27,393 nt of DNA from Lachnospiraceae bacterium OM04-12BH (GTDB lineage Bacteria > Bacillota > Clostridia > Lachnospirales > Lachnospiraceae). The stretch is from assembly GCA_003490145.1 (NCBI GenBank), contig QULQ01000023.1, positions 1-27,393 of the forward strand, written 5' to 3'. Shown here one piece after another: positions 21,704 through 27,393 of the stretch. The notes under the pieces are model-generated. The model saw nothing but the letters and a program-made list of their open reading frames with translations, was not told the origin of the DNA and searched no databases. Made by a program: the position numbers and the translations under genes. How positions within the stretch are numbered: position 1 is the stretch's first letter; each line of letters begins with the position of its first letter.

Positions 21704-23048
21704 TGTTTTTCATCCATTTGAATTTAAAATAATGAGCAAATACCACCGGCATCTTTTCAAACTCATCCAGCGTCATCACAAAATAAACCCATACCGGTGG
21801 CAGCTTCAGCACATACGCAGCAATCGCCATCAGTGGTACTGATACTCCCCACATAAACACCGTATCCACTACCATGCCGAACTTCGCATCACCACCGCCA
21901 CGAAAGCACCCGCAGATCAAACAGGTATTAATACCTTCCCCTACCAGTCTCCAGGTGGTCATGATCATAATGATCCCCAGATAATATATCGCTGTCTCTG
22001 TCAGCTTATCACGATAAAACTGTACCATAAACGGACGGATCGCCAGGATCACGCAGCAGCCCAGAAGACTTACGATCACAGTAAGCCACAGTATTCTTTT
22101 CGCATATACCTTCGTATCCTCCATCCTGTTTTCACCAAGCGTCTGACTGACAATGATCGTTGTAGCATTAGAAAAGCCACGGCAGACAATGGCACCCATA
22201 TTGACCACCATGACAGCTACTGCATTGGCCGCTACCATATCATCTCCGATATGTCCAAGGATCGCCGTACAGGTTGTGGCTGCCACTCCCCACATCAGAT
22301 CATTCACCACAGACGGTGCACTTATCTTCAAAAAATCTTTAAAAAGAACACCTGACCGCCTGAACAGATTCTTCAGCCGGAATTTAATATCCTTACCTGC
22401 TGCAGAATACACAAAACACAGGATCACTTCCACTGCTCTTGCCGATACCGTGCCAAGCGCTACTCCTACAACACCCAGTCTTGGCAATCCAAACAGTCCG
22501 AAAATAAAGGCTGCATTCATCATCACATTGACTAACAGGGAAACCACATACAGTGCAGAAGGAAAAACGATCTTCCCAACACTACGCAGGGCACTCACAA
22601 AAACCTGTGAGAATCCCATGAACACAAAGGAAAAGGAGAGTACCTTCAGATAAGCTGCTCCTTCCTTTATGGTCTGTGGACTGTCAGAAAATATCTTCAT
22701 GATCGCTTCCGGCGCAAAAAAAGAAAACGCAAAAAACAGAAGTGAGATCAGGATCGCCACTCTGGCAGCCAGTCCAATGATCCTTTCAACTGTCTGCTTG
22801 TCTCCTTTTCCAAAGTATTGGGCGCAGAGCACGCTTGTCCCTATCCCAAGTCCATAATAAAAGCAGAACAGCACAAAGGTATACTGATTTGCCAGAGACG
22901 AGGCCGCCATGGCTGTCTGGCTCACATAACCAAGCATGATCGTATCCGCTGAATTCACCAACGTACTGATCAGGTTCTGTATCATGATCGGAAATGCCAA
23001 CTTCAGGGCATATAATAAAAACTGTTTTCTGTCCAACCGCTCTTTCAT
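21672..23048 (-). CDS. MATE family efflux transporter
   Basis: A 458-residue inner-membrane exporter with about twelve helices arranged as two similar halves. The opening LKLAFPIMIQNLISTLVNSA followed by DTIMLGYVS, and the second-half cell SAPSVVNDLMWGVAATTCTA, are typical MATE N- and C-lobe starts. These proteins expel drugs or metabolites in exchange for Na+ or H+; the substrate here is unknown. The start at 23048 has only a modest GGTG-type binding site and lies 12 bp behind the zinc-ribbon gene, so the pair is probably co-transcribed. Confidence 0.93.
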   Translation of the reverse strand: MKERLDRKQFLLYALKLAFPIMIQNLISTLVNSADTIMLGYVSQTAMAASSLANQYTFVLFCFYYGLGIGTSVLCAQYFGKGDKQTVERIIGLAARVAILISLLFFAFSFFAPEAIMKIFSDSPQTIKEGAAYLKVLSFSFVFMGFSQVFVSALRSVGKIVFPSALYVVSLLVNVMMNAAFIFGLFGLPRLGVVGVALGTVSARAVEVILCFVYSAAGKDIKFRLKNLFRRSGVLFKDFLKISAPSVVNDLMWGVAATTCTAILGHIGDDMVAANAVAVMVVNMGAIVCRGFSNATTIIVSQTLGENRMEDTKVYAKRILWLTVIVSLLGCCVILAIRPFMVQFYRDKLTETAIYYLGIIMIMTTWRLVGEGINTCLICGCFRGGGDAKFGMVVDTVFMWGVSVPLMAIAAYVLKLPPVWVYFVMTLDEFEKMPVVFAHYFKFKWMKNITRDQKELEG

Positions 23049-23060
23049 CTTTTATCACCA

Positions 23061-23444
23061 TTAAAATCTCGTTCCACATTTGGGACAATATTCAAAATCC
23101 TCTGCCGTCTCAAAGCCACAGCACTGACAATGTTTATACGCACCATAAAAGCTACCATAGCCTCCCCTGTTTACTCTGGTCAGATGTTCCTGACGTATTT
23201 CCACAGGCTCCCCACGGGAAATTGCTTTTCCAATCTCCGGATCCAGTTCATACAGGGCGTGGCAGCAGCTTGTCTGCACGTAATAATGCTTATTCCATTT
23301 CAGGCAGGGGATCAAAAACAGGGAAAGCACCGTATAGGTCATAAAAACCTGATATCTCCCATATTTTCCACACAGATTACAGATAATCGTCTGTGTAAAA
23401 TCAAAATCCTTCCTGCCATCCGTAATACCCATCATAAAAAACAT
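23061..23444 (-). CDS. Zinc-ribbon membrane-associated protein, function unknown
   Basis: GGGAG stands seven bases before ATG 23444. The 127-residue protein has a knuckle CNLC (22-25) just before a hydrophobic segment (about 33-48, VFMTYTVLSLFLIP). The C-terminal zinc ribbon is CQCCGF...EYCPKCGTRF (106-127). Proteins of this design (KYGRYQVF-x-TYTVLSLFFIP, then a ribbon) are widespread in Lachnospiraceae and uncharacterised. It precedes the MATE gene by 12 bp, so the two may work together, but nothing shows how. Confidence 0.85.
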   Translation of the reverse strand: MFFMMGITDGRKDFDFTQTIICNLCGKYGRYQVFMTYTVLSLFLIPCLKWNKHYYVQTSCCHALYELDPEIGKAISRGEPVEIRQEHLTRVNRGGYGSFYGAYKHCQCCGFETAEDFEYCPKCGTRF

Positions 23445-23485
23445 GGCACTTCTCCCTATCTTACCATTTTATAAAATTTTGTCCA

Positions 23486-23957
23486 TCATTTTCTTGTGAT
23501 ATAGTAATCACAGTATTCAGCCCCCTCGGCAACCGATTTTTCCCTGTGATAGCATACTCCCCGGATCCCTGTGGTGTAAATCTTGTCAATGGCACACATG
23601 ACCGGTGCTTCTCATGATTGCTTCCCGGTTCCGCCATATGATCCTTGGCAGTCCAGGGATCCCGGTAAGGGCTGCCAGCTTTGCTTTCACTGCTTCCCCG
23701 GCAGAGGGCGCATAGTCCATTATAAGCTTTAAGGCCTCTTCTTTCGAAACCTTCTCCTGCAGTGCCAGATAAATGCCGGCCATGGGATATGCTACATTTC
23801 TGGCATCCTTTACAGCTCCTTTATTCTCTCTGATCAGCTTCATGCTGTAGTTTCCCGCTTTTTTCCACAGTGCAGCTCCGTCCTGTTCACCGAATTTTGC
23901 AAGAATAACTGCTTTCAATCCGGCAAAGAACATATTTTTGTCCAGGATATTTTTCAT
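23486..23957 (-). pseudogene. Decayed ATC-hydrolase-like protein (frameshift and probable internal loss)
   Basis: From ATG 23957 the frame gives 123 residues and stops at 23586. Its N-terminal half (FGEQDGAALWKKAGNYSMK, YPMAGIYLALQEK, SKEEALKLIMDY, then GIPGLPRIIW) resembles the N-terminal region of L-2-amino-thiazoline-4-carboxylate hydrolase-like proteins (PF14196). Reading on in the next frame from about 23593 to TGA 23486 gives IDKIYTTGIRGVCYHREK and EGAEYCDYYITR. This matches the C-terminal cell of that family (Cys/Asp near FxRTxTLxxGxxxCDF). The segment with the central Cys-Pro-Tyr motif appears to be missing between the two, so I read the locus as a pseudogene with a deletion and frameshift rather than one sequencing error. 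The family call is from pattern memory. Confidence 0.6.
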
Positions 23958-24033
23958 AGGTATTTTATTTCTTTCCCTTATATCTATCTTGTAACGCCTC
24001 TCTGATAATCATTCTATCATATATCAGACGCAT

Positions 24034-24074
24034 AAAAAAGAGGCCTGTAACCCAAGTGAATCACATTCCTCTTT
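24034..24074 (-). terminator. Terminator after the secreted Cys-rich gene
   Basis: Minus strand: AAAGAGG (24074-24068) pairs with CCTCTTT (24043-24037), followed by TTTTTTATG. The loop is long (24 bases) and contains a small GTGATTCAC hairpin. The rest of 23958-24100 shows nothing else. Confidence 0.6.
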
Positions 24075-24100
24075 CCGTAAATCCATAGTTATATTATGTT

Positions 24101-25213
24101 TCAGGTGATAGTATTACTGCTTTCCGCTTCACATCTCGTACATTTACATTTGCCTTCTGAAAAAATATGGGGTTCTGTTTCCTCATGCCCACAACGCTTA
24201 CAGACACACTTATGTTTTTCTGAATCGACTGGCTGCAAATCACATTCTGCATGACTGCATGTCATTTTACAATTTTCACATGTTCCCGTTCCCGCATTCC
24301 ATTTATGGTCACATTGCCTTTCGCAAAACTTACATACCCCATTGTTAAACGCACATTCTTCCTCTGCAGAATAATTGCAGTTCTTACACCTTTTCAAATG
24401 CATATCAGTTTTATCAGGCAATATCTCATATTCAAATCCACCATCATGCTTACATGTTTTCTCAGGTTTCGGTGCCGGATCTGATGGCTTTGGTGCTGGT
24501 GGTACTTCCGTTGGTGCTGGTGTTTCTGAAGGCTTCGGTGCTTCTGAAGGTGCTTCTGAAGGTGCCGCTGTTGCTTCCGGCTTACTCTCTGTCTTAGAAC
24601 TCTCTGGCACACTGGCCGGAACAGAAATCGTTTCTTCTGCTGGATCTGCCAGTACGGATTCCGGCACTGCAGGCTTTGCAATCACCTGTCCGTTCATTCC
24701 ACTCACCGTAATTCCTGCCTTTGTTACAGCATCGATCGTTGTTAGTTTTCTGTTCTCATTGATACCATAATTGGCGTAGTGCACATAATATGCCACAAGA
24801 TCATCCCCGAACGCATTCTGAAGATCCGGATAAGCAGAAATATAGGCGAACACATTAAATGCCGGATTTATCTGTGTTCTTCCTTCCTTTAATCCATGGG
24901 TAATATAATGATTCCAAAGAGCCTCCCTGTCATTTCCATATGCCTTGGCAACATCAGGATAAGCCTTGGCATATATATTTACATCAAAAATCTTTTTCAG
25001 AGCTTCCAGATCTTCTGCTGAATAGTTGATCTTGTATCCCGCAGCAATTTTCTGCAGTGAATCTTTAGGTATTTCTGTCTTGTTTTTATCCAGTATATTA
25101 GAAGTATACAATGCCCCCATATTATTCTTGACTATCATTGCAGCATCTGCTGTCATTACCGGGCAAAGACTCACGGTCAGCGCCAGTACCAGTGCTAAAA
25201 TTCTCTTTCTCAT
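24101..25213 (-). CDS. Secreted protein with tandem YPD/HY-G-EGR repeats and Cys-rich tail
   Basis: AAAGGAG precedes ATG 25213. The 370-residue protein starts with a Sec signal peptide (MRKRILALVLALTVSL, cleavage likely after ADA at 24). Two repeats follow at 76-112 and 119-155, each of the form FdVn-x-Y-x-x-x-YPD(V/L)-x-x-A(F/Y)G-x-D-x(4)-HY-x-x-(H/Y)G-x-x-E(G/N)R. Then come a Pro/Glu/Ser linker (about 180-250; PSEAPSEAPKPSETPAP) and a cysteine-rich tail (254-361) made of G-x-C-x-x-C knuckles: CKNC, CKFC, CENC, CKRC and CTRC, with His in front. It is presumably extracellular. I do not know its function; the tail resembles the Cys modules of the protein at 18633. Confidence 0.85.
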   Translation of the reverse strand: MRKRILALVLALTVSLCPVMTADAAMIVKNNMGALYTSNILDKNKTEIPKDSLQKIAAGYKINYSAEDLEALKKIFDVNIYAKAYPDVAKAYGNDREALWNHYITHGLKEGRTQINPAFNVFAYISAYPDLQNAFGDDLVAYYVHYANYGINENRKLTTIDAVTKAGITVSGMNGQVIAKPAVPESVLADPAEETISVPASVPESSKTESKPEATAAPSEAPSEAPKPSETPAPTEVPPAPKPSDPAPKPEKTCKHDGGFEYEILPDKTDMHLKRCKNCNYSAEEECAFNNGVCKFCERQCDHKWNAGTGTCENCKMTCSHAECDLQPVDSEKHKCVCKRCGHEETEPHIFSEGKCKCTRCEAESSNTIT

Positions 25214-25255
25214 ACTGTATTCTCCTTTTACATCTTATAACTGAATTCCCTGTGA

Positions 25256-25501
25256 GAATATTTTAGCACGTGGAAAACCTGTGTGCAATTACTTTGCAGG
25301 CGTACCTATGCTTCATTGGAATATTTATCCGGTACAGATATTCGTACCATCAAACAGCAGATGGGGCATAATACAGAACAGCAGACTTGGGATTACATCC
25401 ACGAGGTTATTGATGCCGAAGAACGCAAGAATCGTTTAAGAGGTGGAAATCTGCTTGGAAACAGCCAGAAACCGCATAAATACGCTTTAGATGCAGTTTA
25501 G
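25256..25501 (+). pseudogene. Remnant of a tyrosine integrase (C-terminal part only)
   Basis: The open frame begins after a TGA at 25253 and ends at 25501. From about 25298 it reads RRTYASLEYLSGTDIRTIKQ, QMGHNTEQQTWDYIHEVID and ERKNRLRGGNLL. This is the catalytic tail of a phage-type integrase: the Arg of the HxxR box, the His of QMGHN and the Tyr of TWDYI. The preceding about 300 residues, including the first catalytic Arg, are gone; the 14 codons upstream do not resemble an integrase. There is no binding site. It lies 69 bp from the 3' end of tRNA-Gly(GCC), facing it, the expected place for an integrase. It belongs to a different subfamily from the integrase at 3420. Confidence 0.8.
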
Positions 25502-25519
25502 ATGCAAATTTGGAGAAAC

Positions 25520-25560
25520 AAAAAACACCCAAAACGCTGTATTTATCAGCATTTTGAGTG
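25520..25560 (-). terminator. tRNA-Gly(GCC) terminator
   Basis: Minus strand: CACTCAAAATGCTG (25560-25547) pairs with CAGCGTTTTGGGTG (25539-25526) over 14 bases with two G-U pairs around a 7-base loop, then TTTTTT. It begins ten bases after the mature tRNA end. Confidence 0.85.
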
Positions 25561-25570
25561 ATTCCACCAA

Positions 25571-25643
25571 AGCACGAGACGGGACTCGAACCCGCGGCCC
25601 CGACCTTGGCAAGGTCGTGCTCCACCAACTGAGCCACTCGTGC
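25571..25643 (-). tRNA. tRNA-Gly (anticodon GCC)
   Basis: The 73-nt cloverleaf on the minus strand has acceptor GCACGAG/CTCGTGC, D-arm GGCTCAGTTGGTGGAGC, anticodon stem CGACC/GGTCG with loop TTGCCAA (GCC), and T-arm CGGGTTCGAGTCCCG. CCA is not encoded. The integrase remnant lies beyond its 3' end. Confidence 0.94.
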
Positions 25644-25683
25644 GTTTTCAATTTCGAACCGCTGTATCCAACGGACAAGTATT

Positions 25684-25712
25684 AATATACATGATACTAT
25701 TCTTTTTGTCAA
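25684..25712 (-). promoter_or_regulatory. tRNA-Gly(GCC) promoter
   Basis: Minus strand: consensus TTGACA (25712-25707), a 17-bp spacer and TATATT (25689-25684), 40 bases before the tRNA. Strong, as expected for a stable RNA gene. Confidence 0.8.
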
Positions 25713-25775
25713 CAGCAAATTTGAAATTTTTTTAAATTTTTTAATTATTTGAAATCTTTATACATTACATGCACT

Positions 25776-25828
25776 GAAAACCCGGCTTCTCCTCCGGGAT
25801 TTTCCCTGAACCCGGAATCCGGGTTTTC
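25776..25828. terminator. Large inverted repeat / terminator after the GH3 gene
   Basis: GAAAACCCGG (25776-25785) and CCGGGTTTTC (25819-25828) form a perfect 10-bp pair. Between them further CCGGG/CCCGG copies allow alternative stems, e.g. AACCCGG-AA-TCCGGGTT. It touches the GH3 stop codon at 25829; reading leftward a GGGTTTTC follows the stem. Confidence 0.65.
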
Positions 25829-27163
25829 TTACGAAGCTCTGTCTTTCAGCTTCACACGGTAGATCCTGACAAGAGATTCATTGATCCTGTCTTCAGTAAG
25901 GGTTCCATTATTTACTGCATCCAGCACTCCCTGATAGGCTGTTTCGAAATCTTCAGGCATAAGGATCATATCTGCCCCGGCCTGCAGCGCCTTTACGGCT
26001 GCCTCATCTGCTGTATAATAATCTGTAATGGCACTCATTGCCATAGAATCGGTAATAACAACTCCGTCAAAGCCCATCTGGCCACGAAGAACCTCCGTGA
26101 TCATCTTTTCAGAAAGCGTACAGGGGGTATTGTCTCCTGTAATACCAGGTACAGACAGATGTCCGACCATGACAAAATCTGCTCCGGCATCAATTCCTGC
26201 CTGGAAAGAAAGGAAATCTGTTGTTTCAAAATCCTCCAGTGTTTTTTCAGAAACGACCATTCCTTCATGAGAATCCTCGTCTACACTGCCAAGTCCGGGG
26301 AAGTGCTTCAGGCAGGCACTGACACCGCCCTCCTGCAGACCTTCCACGCTCTTTGCCACATAAGTAGCCACATCACCGGCATTTGTTCCAAAGGATCTGT
26401 CTCCAATAGAAGTATTTCCTTCTGTCACTACATCAGCAACCGGTGCAAAATCAAGATTAAAGCCATACTCTGTCAGATAGGAGGCAATACTGCTTCCTGC
26501 AGTCTTCGCATTGTCCGGGTTTCCGGATGCTCCGATCTCCTTCATGGTTCCCACATTTTCAGCAAGACCTGCTGCTGCAAGACGGCTCACAGATCCGCCC
26601 TCTTCATCTGCAGCAATAAATAATGGGTATTTACTGTAACTGTCTGTATTACTGATCATTTCCTTCAGCTGATCCCCCGAAGAAATATTCTGCTTAAAAT
26701 AAACCAGTCCTCCTACTGCATACTGTGTCAGCTTTTCCTTCGTAGTATCGCCCGCCTTGGTCACCTGATCTGTTCCTGTCAGTGCTTCCGGAGTGATGAC
26801 AAAGAGTCCGGCTACCTTATCTTCGATCGGCATCGTTTCAATCTGTGCATTTACGATCTCATCCAGGGGGCTTAGCTGCTCCTGTGTCTCTTCTTCCGGG
26901 CTTGCCACCGGAGCTTCCACTACCACCGGCTCTTCCTGCTGTGCACTCATCTCTTCAAGCTGTGCTTGCAGCTCTCTGGCATTTTTCTTATCCTGATAGG
27001 AGGTAATTCCCTTATGGATTCCAATCCCGGCTCCGGCGATTACCACTGCCATGATAACTGTCGCACTGACATAGGCAATGATCTGATTTTTCATCCGTCG
27101 TTTTCTCCGGTATTCTCTTCTGTCTATTTCATCAAATTCTTCATCTCTGTCGGTATCTGCCAT
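25829..27163 (-). CDS. Membrane-anchored GH3 beta-N-acetylhexosaminidase (NagZ-like)
   Basis: The frame is open to 27232; ATGs at 27175, 27169 and 27163 follow AGGA and GAGG closely, and I use 27163 (444 residues, MADTDRDEEF). The N-terminus is charged, with one membrane helix (about 27-49), then a Gln/Glu coiled stretch and a Pro/Glu linker. The GH3 domain starts near 98. Key cells are AADEEGGSVSRL (184-195), FNLDFAPVADV, LKHFPGLGSVDEDSH (285-299, with the NagZ-type Asp/His pair) and VVITDSMAMSAI, where Asp372 is the nucleophile. It probably trims N-acetylglucosamine from muropeptides or glycans outside the membrane. A full-length, intact gene; the substrate is inferred from family. Confidence 0.92.
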   Translation of the reverse strand: MADTDRDEEFDEIDRREYRRKRRMKNQIIAYVSATVIMAVVIAGAGIGIHKGITSYQDKKNARELQAQLEEMSAQQEEPVVVEAPVASPEEETQEQLSPLDEIVNAQIETMPIEDKVAGLFVITPEALTGTDQVTKAGDTTKEKLTQYAVGGLVYFKQNISSGDQLKEMISNTDSYSKYPLFIAADEEGGSVSRLAAAGLAENVGTMKEIGASGNPDNAKTAGSSIASYLTEYGFNLDFAPVADVVTEGNTSIGDRSFGTNAGDVATYVAKSVEGLQEGGVSACLKHFPGLGSVDEDSHEGMVVSEKTLEDFETTDFLSFQAGIDAGADFVMVGHLSVPGITGDNTPCTLSEKMITEVLRGQMGFDGVVITDSMAMSAITDYYTADEAAVKALQAGADMILMPEDFETAYQGVLDAVNNGTLTEDRINESLVRIYRVKLKDRAS

Positions 27164-27169
27164 TTTCAT

Positions 27170-27393
27170 CCTCATTCCTGTACTGCGTATGTTTCTTCTA
27201 TTAAAAGTAACTGCCGTTTCAAAAGCCGGCATCTGTAAACCATGATACCCTATTTACCGCCGAAATACCACAGGAAATTTCTTTCTTCACTTCTTTTCTC
27301 TGGTTTGATCCCAAAAAGCCCGTCCAAAATTTTTGGGTATTCAAAGTTGTTGAGGGGCTGGTTTCGTGAGGGTACAACTTGAGGGGTTGTCGT
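27170..27393. other. Upstream region of the GH3 gene with short repeats; no gene seen
   Basis: No supported ORF lies here. CCCAAAAA (27310-27317) and TTTTTGGG (27330-27337) form an 8-bp inverted repeat. TTGAGGGG(C/T)TG occurs twice (27350-27360, 27379-27389), and AAGTTGT/ACAACTT (27344-27350/27374-27380) is inverted around it. These may be control sites for the GH3 gene or for a gene beyond the edge. Confidence 0.45.

Noticed and set aside
22153..22653. 166-codon plus-strand open frame inside the MATE gene
   Set aside because: Antisense shadow; Thr/Ser/Pro-rich with no motif.

Overview
The window looks like a stretch of chromosome from a gut-type Clostridia, most likely a member of the Lachnospiraceae (Bacillota). 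This rests on strong AGGAGG-type ribosome binding sites, the Firmicutes character of every housekeeping protein, a YtaF-type sporulation membrane protein, a QueH epoxyqueuosine reductase, a MATE exporter, and surface proteins built from Cys-x-x-Cys modules. No species call is justified from sequence reading alone.

Region 1 (1 to about 4570) is the integrase-bearing end of a small integrated element. A tyrosine recombinase (3420-4508) abuts the 3' end of a tRNA-Gly(CCC) gene (4571-4641). Behind it are a CI-like repressor and a divergent Cro-like gene with interleaved promoters (2341-2419). A leftward run of small genes follows: a 59-aa cysteine-rich protein, a 59-aa protein, an excisionase-like HTH protein and a 114-aa protein, ending in a RepA-type AAA ATPase. 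Directly downstream of rep are iteron-like repeats beside AT-rich DNA (57-143). The layout resembles a phage-satellite (PICI-like) or small integrative/mobilizable element; its other end lies beyond base 1. Between the repressor and the integrase sits a candidate type I toxin-antitoxin cassette: a 28-aa holin-like toxin ORF, a two-way terminator, an opposing promoter, and near-identical 25-bp inverted copies of the promoter/start region on both sides. This cassette is the most interesting object in the window.

Region 2 (4640 to 15200) is core metabolism, all on the minus strand: purA, queH and argS; a methyl-accepting chemotaxis protein; ilvE; and a cluster of a beta-CASP metallo-beta-lactamase nuclease, thyA and folA (dTMP and folate supply).

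Region 3 (15296 to 24100) holds membrane and envelope functions with several head-on gene pairs: ytaF against a Ca2+-type P-ATPase, a membrane-anchored Cys-x-x-Cys repeat protein, a membrane-anchored DNA/RNA non-specific nuclease, a tRNA-dihydrouridine synthase running into a MATE exporter, a zinc-ribbon protein, and a decayed gene resembling the ATC-hydrolase family.

Region 4 (24101 to the end) has a secreted Cys-rich repeat protein, then the C-terminal remnant of a second tyrosine integrase next to a tRNA-Gly(GCC) gene (scar of an older insertion), then a membrane-anchored GH3 (NagZ-like) hexosaminidase. Thus both tRNA-Gly genes in the window have integrase sequence at their 3' ends.
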